Counted from the first letter of the stretch, positions 1 to 6,506 are shown. The stretch: DNA of 27,777 nt from a virus (IMGVR_UViG_3300027733_000172:1-27777); one strand, 5' to 3'. Numbers and translations are program-made. Notes: generated by a model not told the origin, from the sequence alone.

Positions 1-65
1 TTTTCAATGAAATCAACGGGTTATCCAGGGGTGAAAACTTCTTCAATGAAATCAATGAGTTACGG
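1..65. repeat. Two-copy 39-bp periodic repeat (array A)
   Basis: Two copies of TCAATGAAATCAA plus flanks begin near bases 4 and 43, 39 bp apart. Each holds two TCAA units 9 bp apart. The copies match the array at 11165-11271. The array is intergenic, just beyond the 3' end of the gene at 108-410, so on the minus strand it would lie upstream of whatever starts left of the window. It may be a regulator-binding or promoter-associated element; the function is unknown. Confidence 0.7.
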
Positions 66-107
66 CTGAACTTTTTTTTGTTATAAGCTTATATCTTATA
101 CAAATCA

Positions 108-410
108 TTATGACACCCTCACATACCAGCGACCACGTTTACCAGTCTTCGGACACACACCCTTAATGGACTTGATTGAATAACCAAGTGGCTTCAACCA
201 CTTAGGTGTATAGAGAATGTAGTTGTCTCGGTTGACGGCTGATCGCGGCACAAAAAATGCGCTCCCTACCTTAGTGGTGTGCCAGGGGTACTTACGATAT
301 CTACTTCTAGGAATCAATTTCAAATTGACACCAAGAGACTTCAATTCTGTTTTGCTATAAGACTTAATCATAACAACTCCTTTGGTTAATTTCACGTTTT
401 TCTTAGACAT
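108..410 (-). CDS. Small basic hypothetical protein
   Basis: A 100-aa protein rich in Lys, Arg and Tyr with no family I recognise. The C-terminal part (CPKTGKRGRWYVRVS) is strongly basic, which fits nucleic-acid binding, but I see no known fold motif. Its ATG shares a base with the TAA stop of the gene before it (TAATG at 408-412), so the two are probably translationally coupled. It is the third gene of a small early-type operon starting near 858. An internal ATG at residue 14 is a possible later start. Confidence 0.7.
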   Translation of the reverse strand: MSKKNVKLTKGVVMIKSYSKTELKSLGVNLKLIPRSRYRKYPWHTTKVGSAFFVPRSAVNRDNYILYTPKWLKPLGYSIKSIKGVCPKTGKRGRWYVRVS

Positions 411-631
411 TAGGCAGCCCTCTGCTGTGCGGTATCAAAGGCACGATATTCACATCCGTTCTGCCTACGCACTTTTTTATTATACGAACTGTTGTACCAT
501 TTAATCCAATCGGCGTTCTTTTTCTTTGAACCTAAACTAGGCAATTCTTCGATACACATCCAACGCTTATCCCAGTCATTCCAAGTACAAATGGCAATGG
601 CATATGAATTCTTAGCGGTTTTCTTAGACAT
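410..631 (-). CDS. Small hypothetical protein
   Basis: A 73-aa protein, rich in Trp and Lys, beginning MSKKTAKNSYAIAICTWNDW. It resembles no family I can name. It overlaps its upstream neighbour by a TAATG stop/start at 629-633 and its downstream neighbour in the same way at 408-412. Three consecutive genes therefore use the same coupling, and two of them start MSKK, so the first codons may be related. Such runs of small genes are typical of phage early regions that carry host-takeover functions, but nothing in the sequence shows a role. Confidence 0.68.
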   Translation of the reverse strand: MSKKTAKNSYAIAICTWNDWDKRWMCIEELPSLGSKKKNADWIKWYNSSYNKKVRRQNGCEYRAFDTAQQRAA

Positions 632-858
632 TAGATAGCCACCGCGCCGATGCCGTAACCGACAGAACGAAATCCATTCTTAGTTGCTTTGTGACCACGA
701 TGATAGACAGAGCCTGGGCGACGGATTGCAGGCTGCTTAATGTTCTTAGCAGTGCCTGGCTTACAGACGGGAATAGCTCCGTATTGTTCGATATATGCCT
801 TGACAACTTCGGCAGCAATCTCACGGATTTGCTTCTTGCTTAAGTTCTTCTTCATCAT
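631..858 (-). CDS. Small basic hypothetical protein, first gene of a promoter-led operon
   Basis: About 75 aa, beginning MMKKNLSKKQIREIAAEVVK. The N-terminal half is helical and the C-terminal half is rich in Gly, Arg and Pro. An ATG six codons earlier (876) is also in frame. However, the promoter at 883-910 would start transcription at about 876, leaving that ATG no leader, while the ATG at 858 has a purine-rich AAGAGAGAG stretch just before it, so I prefer 858. It leads a three-gene operon (631-858, 410-631, 108-410). No function is assigned. Confidence 0.65.
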   Translation of the reverse strand: MMKKNLSKKQIREIAAEVVKAYIEQYGAIPVCKPGTAKNIKQPAIRRPGSVYHRGHKATKNGFRSVGYGIGAVAI

Positions 859-882
859 CTCTCTCTTCTTCATCATATTCTT

Positions 883-910
883 ATAGTAACAGAATACACG
901 GAGAAGTCAA
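883..910 (-). promoter_or_regulatory. Sigma70-like extended -10 promoter with upstream GGCTAAGTCA box
   Basis: Read on the minus strand there is TTGACT (905-910), a 16-bp spacer, then TGT-TACTAT (-10 at 883-888 with an extended TGn at 889-891). A GGCTAAGTCA box lies about 30 bp further upstream (ending near 946), exactly as at the 11134-11161 promoter. It probably drives the operon 858 to 108 using host RNA polymerase early in infection. Confidence 0.65.
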
Positions 911-940
911 GTCAAAAGATTATGCAGCAATTACAGTGAC

Positions 941-1135
941 TTAGCCGCGAATACTCCAGCGAGAGATCGGAGGGGCTCCGTTTTCCTCTAGTTCCTTCTT
1001 CAGTAATCTACGCACTAGCTGCGCCACAGAGGTATCATTCGATTTAGCATACTCATCGACCCGCTCTTTGAAGCTAGAGGGCATCAACATAGTGAATAAG
1101 ATGTTTTTAACTGGATTAAACTCTACATCGTCCAT
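941..1135 (-). CDS. Ribbon-helix-helix (Arc/CopG-like) DNA-binding protein
   Basis: A 64-aa protein. Residues 13-52 fit the ribbon-helix-helix pattern: a short beta strand (FTMLMP), helix A (SSFKERVDEYAKSND), a turn, then helix B (SVAQLVRRLLKKELEE). The family binds DNA as dimers through a two-stranded beta ribbon and usually represses its own or neighbouring genes at inverted repeats. A clear inverted repeat lies about 400 bp away at 1521-1537 and is a candidate operator, though this link is inference. The stop codon sits in the GGCTAAGTCA box of the next promoter. An AGGGG ribosome-binding site lies about 10 bases before the ATG. Confidence 0.75.
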   Translation of the reverse strand: MDDVEFNPVKNILFTMLMPSSFKERVDEYAKSNDTSVAQLVRRLLKKELEENGAPPISRWSIRG

Positions 1136-1172
1136 ATGAAGGATACCCCTATTTTTGACGTTATAAATACTG

Positions 1173-1202
1173 ATTATCTTGTAATACAGTATATATATGC
1201 AA
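1173..1202 (-). promoter_or_regulatory. Possible weak promoter for the ribbon-helix-helix gene
   Basis: On the minus strand TTGCAT (1197-1202), an 18-bp spacer and GATAAT (1173-1178) precede the gene starting at 1135. The match is imperfect and the region is very AT-rich, so this is tentative. A + strand TATAAATA at 1162-1169 lies in the same gap but points toward no + strand gene. Confidence 0.3.
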
Positions 1203-1210
1203 TATATAGA

Positions 1211-1498
1211 TTAGTGAGTTAATAGTCTATAGAGCGCGATTGAGTCGATTGTTGAGAGCAGCATGTAATTAGCAAGCATACCGAATGATTTGCGTGTATA
1301 AGCAGCCCAAGTGTAGATAAGACAGCCGCTGATCCAGAATGGATATATCTTCGCAAGCGGCACTTCTGGCGCAGTAATAGCCATAGCTAGACTGCAAGCA
1401 ATAGATATGAACCAAGCGAGACATTCAAGCGCAAAACGTAGCTTATACGCTCTCCAGTCCGATTTGATCCATTGTAAATTATCAGTTATAAAATTCAT
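1211..1498 (-). CDS. Small membrane protein of a phage-conserved type
   Basis: A 95-aa protein with an N-terminal charged stretch (residues 1-20) and then about three hydrophobic segments: roughly 25-43, 51-66 and 75-92. The central PLAKIYPFWISGCLIYTW block and a final YMLLSTIDSIALYR resemble a membrane protein I recall from marine T4-like phages, whose function is unknown. It is preceded by a perfect consensus sigma70 promoter (1582-1610) and a leader of about 75 bases with several hairpin-forming GTAC repeats. It therefore looks strongly expressed and possibly repressed or translationally controlled. Confidence 0.75.
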   Translation of the reverse strand: MNFITDNLQWIKSDWRAYKLRFALECLAWFISIACSLAMAITAPEVPLAKIYPFWISGCLIYTWAAYTRKSFGMLANYMLLSTIDSIALYRLLTH

Positions 1499-1501
1499 TT
1501 G

Positions 1502-1555
1502 TTGTACAATTACCTTTCACGTACAGTTAGACTGTACAAAACTATATGTTGTACT
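1502..1555. promoter_or_regulatory. Cluster of GTAC inverted repeats in the leader (candidate operator or RNA hairpins)
   Basis: A perfect inverted repeat, GTACAGT-TAG-ACTGTAC, occupies 1521-1537. It is flanked by the palindrome TTGTACAA at 1502-1509 and another TTGTAC at 1549-1554. All lie between the consensus promoter (1582-1610) and the ATG at 1498. They could be an operator for a dimeric repressor such as the ribbon-helix-helix protein at 941-1135, or fold in the mRNA as a 7-bp hairpin with a 3-base loop just before the start codon. Confidence 0.55.
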
Positions 1556-1581
1556 ACCTAAAGTGCTGTTTGCTACACTTC

Positions 1582-1610
1582 ATTATACATGATTATTGAT
1601 GCTCTGTCAA
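1582..1610 (-). promoter_or_regulatory. Perfect consensus sigma70 promoter
   Basis: On the minus strand TTGACA (1605-1610), a 17-bp spacer and TATAAT (1582-1587) match the consensus exactly. Transcription would start near 1575 and run into the membrane protein gene at 1498. Confidence 0.8.
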
Positions 1611-1823
1611 CTACTTCGGCGCAAACTTCTCTGCACCTGTCATACCGAGACCTGTGATGATTACGTACATTACAGCATGTACAATCTCTGGATCAGCCTT
1701 TGTATTCATAACAATAGACGCAATTAAAGCACCCAGCAGAGCTAATGAGAATAGAGCAGTGATCCATCGCTTTGATGATGCTGATCCGCTGCTGTCTTGC
1801 ATGATCTGTTTTAAATAGTCCAT
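1611..1823 (-). CDS. Holin-like small membrane protein
   Basis: A 70-aa protein with an N-terminal polar segment (SSGSASSKRW), a hydrophobic helix at about residues 21-39, a short polar loop and a second hydrophobic stretch at about 47-62, ending GLGMTGAEKFAPK. The SSKR...GLGxxGAEKF layout is one I associate with small phage holin-like proteins, but holin activity is inferred from size, topology and late expression only. A minus-strand TATAAATA lies 31 bp upstream (1854-1861), and GAGGAG precedes the ATG at good spacing. Confidence 0.7.
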   Translation of the reverse strand: MDYLKQIMQDSSGSASSKRWITALFSLALLGALIASIVMNTKADPEIVHAVMYVIITGLGMTGAEKFAPK

Positions 1824-1852
1824 AGTGCGACTCCTCTTTGTGCTACCTAGCT

Positions 1853-1866
1853 CTATTTATAAATAG
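1853..1866. promoter_or_regulatory. Palindromic back-to-back T4-type late promoters
   Basis: The palindrome CTATTTATAAATAG holds TATAAATA on the + strand (1858-1865) and on the minus strand (1854-1861), sharing four bases. T4-like phages start late transcription at TATAAATA using the gp55 sigma factor with the gp45 sliding clamp. The left-going site serves the holin-like gene (ATG at 1823) and the right-going one the + strand operon starting at 1895, each about 30 bp from its start codon. Confidence 0.8.
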
Positions 1867-1894
1867 TGTGATATGTTTCACAATTGGAATAATA

Positions 1895-2182
1895 ATGGAC
1901 AGTACTGCAATCTTTAAACTGATAGGCGAGGTGGGCTTCCCTATTGTTGCAGCAATGGTTGCAATGACCTTTGTGTATTTCGTAGTTAACTACATTCTAG
2001 AAAGCGTAGTCAAAGCTATCAAAGGTATGCAAGGCATCATCATGGGTCTTGAGAACAGAATTAAGACTATGAACCATGATATCATTAGACTAGACGCTGT
2101 TGTCGGCTCTGCACTGGGCTTGCGACCTGATTTAGAGAGAATCGCTCGCGCAGACGGCAAAAACGATGCCCGTAAGGACTAG
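1895..2182 (+). CDS. Single-span membrane protein, paralogue of the next gene
   Basis: About 95 aa from the ATG at 1895, which lies 30 bp after the late promoter; the frame stays open back to 1838, but that would overlap the promoter. A transmembrane helix covers about residues 13-37 (FPIVAAMVAMTFVYFVVNYI). A helical, probably coiled-coil tail follows (GIIMGLENRIKTMNHDIIRLD). The same pattern recurs in the following gene, so the two are tandem duplicates. Size, topology and late expression suggest a role in lysis or envelope remodelling. No named family is recognised. Confidence 0.75.
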   Translation: MDSTAIFKLIGEVGFPIVAAMVAMTFVYFVVNYILESVVKAIKGMQGIIMGLENRIKTMNHDIIRLDAVVGSALGLRPDLERIARADGKNDARKD

Positions 2183-2184
2183 AA

Positions 2185-2463
2185 ATGAGTGCTATTGATC
2201 CAGAGCTAATCACTAATGCAATCAAACAGTACGGCTTTCCGATTGTATGTTCTGTGGGCATGGGCTACTTTGTCTTTTTCATCTACAAATTTGTTACTAC
2301 GAGACTGATGCCACTGATTGGCGAAACAAACGGTATTCTAGTACAGTTAATTGACCGTATTCGCATGTTAGACAATGACATGATCAGACTACAACAGAAA
2401 GTTAGCGTAGTACTGCAAATGAAAGAGGAGAAAGCTCAAAATGCACATAAAGATAAAGCTTGA
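2185..2463 (+). CDS. Single-span membrane protein, paralogue of the previous gene
   Basis: A 92-aa protein that aligns with its upstream neighbour: GFPIV, a membrane helix at about residues 17-37, then a GI-x3-L-x2-RI-x5-D-x-IRL pattern in the cytoplasmic helix, here continuing with a KVSVVLQMKEEKAQ tail. An AAGGA ribosome-binding site lies just before its ATG, which follows the previous stop by two bases. Heteromeric complexes are a natural guess for such tandem pairs, but I see no direct evidence. It belongs to the + strand late operon. Confidence 0.75.
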   Translation: MSAIDPELITNAIKQYGFPIVCSVGMGYFVFFIYKFVTTRLMPLIGETNGILVQLIDRIRMLDNDMIRLQQKVSVVLQMKEEKAQNAHKDKA

Positions 2464-2572
2464 GATACTTAAAGTACTCTCTTTCGACTTCGAATGGACT
2501 TCTGGCGCAAAGAAAAAAGAACTACCTGTAATTGAGAACAAAGAAACTATTGATACCAAGGAAACAAAATGA
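2441..2572 (+). CDS. 43-aa overlapping small ORF
   Basis: Reading from the ATG at 2441 gives a 43-aa protein starting MHIKIKLEILKVLSFDFEWT and ending KETIDTKETK. It overlaps the end of the previous gene by 23 bases in another frame, and its TGA overlaps the nuclease ATG (ATGA at 2569-2572). AGAGGAG lies about 10 bases before the start. It fills the gap exactly, and its alternating hydrophobic N-terminus looks like a beta strand pair, both of which argue for a real gene. The tail is charged and probably disordered. Function is unknown. Confidence 0.6.
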   Translation: MHIKIKLEILKVLSFDFEWTSGAKKKELPVIENKETIDTKETK

Positions 2573-3366
2573 AAAAGACAATGTTGATTTTGAGTTTACT
2601 AGCACTTAGCGTCTCTACAACACACGGTGCATCAGTAACAGTGCAGCCGTTAACTGTGATTGATAGCAAGTGTCCACAGTTTGTAGCTTTCGGTGCTCCT
2701 GTTGAACACGTTGCCGCTGGTCAGTACATCTGCAAGAAGAATTATGCTATTCATTATCGTTATGATACAAAAACAGCAGAGTATGTTGTAGAGCATCCCA
2801 CTAAGGCTGCTATTACTGGCACGTCAAAGCGTAAGGATGACTTCCGTCCTGATCCAGATGTCGCAAAGCAATATCAGTCACAGTTAGCTGACTATGCTAC
2901 TGCGGGCAACATCTATGATCGTGGGCATTTAGTACCTGCTGGCAATAACACTCAGTCAGATGCTATTATGTCTGAATCATTCTTTCTATCGAATATGATT
3001 CCACAGATTGCTAATAACAATCGTGGCATCTGGAAACAAGTAGAAACTCATGTTAGAACATTAGCAGTTGACAATGATTCTATCTACGTTATCTCAGGCA
3101 CTATCTATGATGCTGGCTATACTACAATCGGCCCGAACAAAGTCGGTGTGCCAACAAGAGTGTTTAAGGTTATTATTGATAAGAAACACAATAAAGCAGT
3201 GGGCTTTATCTTTCCGAACAAAGCATTACCTGTTGCTGATCTACCCAAGTATAAAGTGCCTGTTGCTACAGTAGAAAAGGAGAGCGGCATTAACTTTATG
3301 CCAACTCTCCCATCTAATCTATCAGGTATTAAAACTATAGAACCGACTCTTTGGGATATACGTTAA
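2569..3366 (+). CDS. Secreted DNA/RNA non-specific endonuclease (EndoG/Serratia nuclease family)
   Basis: A 265-aa protein with a Sec signal peptide (residues 1-20, KKTMLILSLLALSVS then THG|A). The nuclease core carries the family motif DRGH at residues 117-120, where His120 is the expected general base. The metal-binding Asn is expected at 151 in PQIANNNRGIWKQVE. The family cleaves DNA and RNA, single or double stranded, with Mg2+. Two Cys (C34, C55) after the signal peptide could form a disulphide in the periplasm. It is the last gene of the + strand late operon, so the enzyme is made late and exported. It may degrade DNA released at lysis, or incoming DNA of rival phages; this is inference. 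It converges with the cyclase gene 4 bp away. Confidence 0.9.
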   Translation: MKKTMLILSLLALSVSTTHGASVTVQPLTVIDSKCPQFVAFGAPVEHVAAGQYICKKNYAIHYRYDTKTAEYVVEHPTKAAITGTSKRKDDFRPDPDVAKQYQSQLADYATAGNIYDRGHLVPAGNNTQSDAIMSESFFLSNMIPQIANNNRGIWKQVETHVRTLAVDNDSIYVISGTIYDAGYTTIGPNKVGVPTRVFKVIIDKKHNKAVGFIFPNKALPVADLPKYKVPVATVEKESGINFMPTLPSNLSGIKTIEPTLWDIR

Positions 3367-3370
3367 TATC

Positions 3371-5440
3371 CTACTTGGATTGCGCCCTATAAACTCCATC
3401 CCAATCTTTACCGGGAGGATTCTTAATGAAATACTCGCACCGCTTTAGCATCATTGCATAATAGTCTGCCATGTTACCCGTGAAGGAAGAGCGCAAGGTT
3501 TCAATACTTCTTGCACAGCTATCAAATCTCTTAGCTCTATAATCAGATAAGAACTGAGCATGTTTTGCTTGAGACTTTTTGTATTCAGATAGTTTAGAAT
3601 TATATCCAAGGCAGGTATAAATCCTAACACCTTCTTTCTTGCCCTTAACAGCAATGGTGTCAAGTTCTAGAATAAAAAACTCATCATCAATACCCTGTAC
3701 GGTGTTGTGGCCAAGAACAATTCTTACACCATAGTCTTTAGATTGCCCTTCTAAACGAGAGGCAAGATTTACGGAGTCCCCCAAACATGTGTAATCAAAG
3801 CGTTGACTGCTGCCCATATTACCAACAACCACGTCCCCAGTATTGATACCAAGACCCATGCCGAAAGCAGGTACTCCCATAGCAGCGATATCGTAATTAA
3901 ACTGATCCAAGTCACCAAGCATTTGAAGTGCTGTTTTAAGCGCATTTCGTCTATGTTCCTTATCATCTAATGGGGCATTCCAGAAAGCCATTTGAGCATC
4001 ACCGATATACTTGTCTAGTGTGCCAGCGTTCTTTAAAATCTTATCAGTCATCACAGTCATATACTTGTTCATAATCTGTGTAAGACCTTGAACGTTAGCA
4101 CCGTAGTGTTCGCTGATAGCAGTAAAACCTCTAACGTCAGTGAACATGATTGATAACTCACGTGTCTCACCGCCAAGTGTGAGTAACTCTGGATTCTTTT
4201 GTAGTTTCTCAACAAGAGCAGGTGACAAATATGTGCCGAACTGCTTCTTAATTTGTAGCTTTTGCATTAGCTCAGAGATAAACTTAACAGTGTAGATGTG
4301 AATGTACAAAATTAATATTGCAAAGATGTTGAAACTAACATCAAATAAAATTTTATTATGCTCAAATAGATATTTTGGCAAATAAGTGTACGCTGCTACT
4401 AGTGCTGCAATATAAATAAACGAGAACCGCAATCTAGATAATAGAATTATACACAATGTTAGAAGAATTAGAGAAGCATAGTCAAGAACTGGCGTCCATA
4501 ATGGAATCGCTACAGAATCCCCCTGTAGAAGCGTATGAAGAACATTGGCTTGGACATAATGTGGAAACTGTGATCCAACAGGAGTTGCAACGGGGTTCGT
4601 TACTCCAGCCGCTGTTACCCCTAGCAGCACTATCTTTCCTGTTAGGTCTTGGGGTATATCTGTTATGGAAAAATCAGAAAAGCGATAATTCCAGTTCACA
4701 AACACTCTCGAATATTCATCAGTCTTAATAACTGGGAACGTAGGAATACGTACTGCTTCTACACCAGTTTGATTGATCTTAGCTTGATAAGACTCTTGCC
4801 CTGCGGCTGCTCTTAGAATTTCTAATGAGAACGATGGATAGTATTCGCCCTGTGACATAGCTAACATGGGCACTCGACGTACAACACCGTCTGCTTCGGG
4901 CAGTGTTGATGTAATGCCTGTACCAATAGCCACAGATTGTAGATCAAATATGTTGTCTAGTACACACGGATACTCTGGCAAAAACTCAGTTGCTTCACCA
5001 TCGCCGACAACAGCAACACCTGTACGCTTAGTGTCTTTGTTGTTGCGATCACAGTTGCCTACAGTTTGTGATAAAATTGTAGGATAGCCCAACATTGCAT
5101 TAGCAAGAGCTTTATCACCACCAAATCTATCTGCTTCTAAGAATAAAACTGTGTTGCCTAGAACAGCAGCGTGTCTGTCTTTCAAGTCTTTGATTATATC
5201 AGCATATACACTGCGAGGGAATGGAAACTGTCCGTACTTCTGAATTGCTTTCTCATCAATGTTTGCAAGTACGATATCATTAGCAGCAATCGGCTTGCTA
5301 ATCATTAGATAATCATAGAACTTTAAAGTGCCCATCTCAACGAGATAGGGATTTGAAATCTTAATGCATACAAGAAGAGCGAAAGTTACGAGTGCCAACC
5401 AAGGCGATAAGAATACTTTTTTAATTACCTTGCTTGACAT
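3371..5440 (-). CDS. CHASE2-domain class III adenylate cyclase
   Basis: A 689-aa protein: an N-terminal membrane helix (about 13-28), a periplasmic CHASE2 sensor domain (about 35-305), about three membrane helices (about 315-390) and a cytoplasmic cyclase domain (about 425-615). Catalytic residues are all present: metal-binding Asp435 (FTDVRGF) and Asp480 (KYIGD), adenine-specifying Lys476 and Thr550 (DYTCLGD), and transition-state Asn557 and Arg561 (NLASR). The Lys/Thr pair indicates a class IIIb adenylate rather than a guanylate cyclase. It should make cAMP in the host cytoplasm in response to an unknown envelope signal. The start overlaps the FecR gene by 20 bases, with GAGGAAG before the ATG. 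FecR/CHASE2 pairs are known in bacterial genomes, so this looks like host-derived cargo. Confidence 0.93.
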   Translation of the reverse strand: MSSKVIKKVFLSPWLALVTFALLVCIKISNPYLVEMGTLKFYDYLMISKPIAANDIVLANIDEKAIQKYGQFPFPRSVYADIIKDLKDRHAAVLGNTVLFLEADRFGGDKALANAMLGYPTILSQTVGNCDRNNKDTKRTGVAVVGDGEATEFLPEYPCVLDNIFDLQSVAIGTGITSTLPEADGVVRRVPMLAMSQGEYYPSFSLEILRAAAGQESYQAKINQTGVEAVRIPTFPVIKTDEYSRVFVNWNYRFSDFSITDIPQDLTGKIVLLGVTAAGVTNPVATPVGSQFPHYVQANVLHTLLQGDSVAIPLWTPVLDYASLILLTLCIILLSRLRFSFIYIAALVAAYTYLPKYLFEHNKILFDVSFNIFAILILYIHIYTVKFISELMQKLQIKKQFGTYLSPALVEKLQKNPELLTLGGETRELSIMFTDVRGFTAISEHYGANVQGLTQIMNKYMTVMTDKILKNAGTLDKYIGDAQMAFWNAPLDDKEHRRNALKTALQMLGDLDQFNYDIAAMGVPAFGMGLGINTGDVVVGNMGSSQRFDYTCLGDSVNLASRLEGQSKDYGVRIVLGHNTVQGIDDEFFILELDTIAVKGKKEGVRIYTCLGYNSKLSEYKKSQAKHAQFLSDYRAKRFDSCARSIETLRSSFTGNMADYYAMMLKRCEYFIKNPPGKDWDGVYRAQSK

Positions 5441-6506
5441 TGATTACACTTCCTCCTTCGTTGACTTTGATGTTGTATTGTTTACCACCAACGTCCAGAT
5501 TGATAATCTTTCCTTTGTCTTTCTCAACAGAGATCGAAACAAACGTTCCAACAGAACGAACAAACTGAATTTTGTCTTGAGCTAACAATGTATATATCTG
5601 TGTCTGTGGATCATATCCGAACGCTGTACCGTCAATAGTAACGCCATCTTTAGTAGATGAACCGCCCATTGATGTAGCAAGAAAGTCTTCTAGAAAGTTA
5701 GCGCTCAGAACATCAACACTCAATGCATCCATTTGCAGATTGTCTTTTTCTAAATCAGTGTTTTTAAGATAGTCAATATCAAGTTCTGACAAATCTAAGA
5801 TGTTTGATTTTGAGTTTGTAGTTTCATCAAATTGTCTGGCTTCATCTGGCGGCGAAACAATCAACATGTTGTCAATTTGATTTAGAGTTAAATTCAAAAT
5901 AACAGGCTTTGATGGCGCACCGTCATATGTGTTGACCATTGTTGCTTGAAATGCTTTAGTGAGTGTTACGCTACCGCCGGCGTTGCTGACTGTAATCTCA
6001 CCTACTGTGCCATCTGCTTCTGGTAATAAAATAACAAGACTCTTGCCGAAGTCATCTACAGTAGTTGTGAAGTCTGTGCCACGTACAGCAATAGTAGCTG
6101 TAGGTGTATTAAGTGCAATGTTTTGTTTGTTGATCTTGCCTAGCTGACCTGTAGTGAATCGAACAGTGCCAGAAGCAAAGTTAAGAGCCATCTTAGAAGT
6201 GTTTGGATTGCCACTGTAAACAAAATCATCAATAACAAGCTTAGAGTGTTCAGTTACTTTTACATTTGAGTTATCGACAAATGTAATCTCTACTCTACCA
6301 TTGCCTGTTTGGACGTTATCAAGTTGCTGAATAGGCAAGCGAGATTGCGTAGAAAGTTTTTGATCTTTCCTAACAATCTCGCTTGACCCAGTAAACGCCG
6401 ATATAGAACCAATACTAGTGGGCGGCGCAGTTGCCGCTTGGACCGCACTGACTAATAATAACGTTTGTGCCATTAGCAACAGAAGTAACCGTAACGCTGT
6501 CCACAT
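5421..6506 (-). CDS. Exported FecR-domain protein
   Basis: A 361-aa protein with a signal peptide (LRLLLLLMAQTLLLVSAVQA, cut near residue 24). A FecR-type beta-rich domain follows (about 35-190), with VEITFVDNSNVKVTEHSKL and the characteristic TATIAVRGTDF. The C-terminal part is unassigned. Here the domain stands alone, without the membrane anchor of FecR anti-sigma regulators, as in proteins found beside CHASE2 cyclases. It probably acts in the periplasm, perhaps as ligand or partner of the cyclase sensor. The 5' end overlaps the curlin-like gene by 92 bases if ATG 6506 is used, or 59 bases from ATG 6473. Neither start has a strong ribosome-binding site, so translation may depend on coupling. 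Confidence 0.88.
   Translation of the reverse strand: MWTALRLLLLLMAQTLLLVSAVQAATAPPTSIGSISAFTGSSEIVRKDQKLSTQSRLPIQQLDNVQTGNGRVEITFVDNSNVKVTEHSKLVIDDFVYSGNPNTSKMALNFASGTVRFTTGQLGKINKQNIALNTPTATIAVRGTDFTTTVDDFGKSLVILLPEADGTVGEITVSNAGGSVTLTKAFQATMVNTYDGAPSKPVILNLTLNQIDNMLIVSPPDEARQFDETTNSKSNILDLSELDIDYLKNTDLEKDNLQMDALSVDVLSANFLEDFLATSMGGSSTKDGVTIDGTAFGYDPQTQIYTLLAQDKIQFVRSVGTFVSISVEKDKGKIINLDVGGKQYNIKVNEGGSVINVKQGN

Noticed and set aside
1-65. CRISPR-like spaced repeats (also at 11165-11271)
   Set aside because: Only two and three imperfect copies, short similar spacers, no cas genes and direct association with promoters; regulatory repeats fit better.
78-100. TATAAGCTTATA palindrome near a T-run as a terminator for the gene at 108-410
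   Set aside because: On the minus strand the hairpin is followed by A residues, not T residues, so it does not fit a Rho-independent terminator.
1162-1169. TATAAATA on the + strand, a possible late promoter
   Set aside because: No + strand gene starts downstream for several hundred bases and the gap is very AT-rich, so it is probably chance or at most an antisense start.
3354-3371. GGATAT-ACGTTA-ATATCC hairpin between the convergent nuclease and cyclase genes
   Set aside because: Six AT-rich pairs with no T-run on either strand; too weak to call a terminator.
4456-4728. 90-aa + strand open frame inside the cyclase gene
   Set aside because: It lies opposite the conserved CHASE2/membrane region of a clear gene, has no ribosome-binding site or promoter and looks like an antisense shadow.
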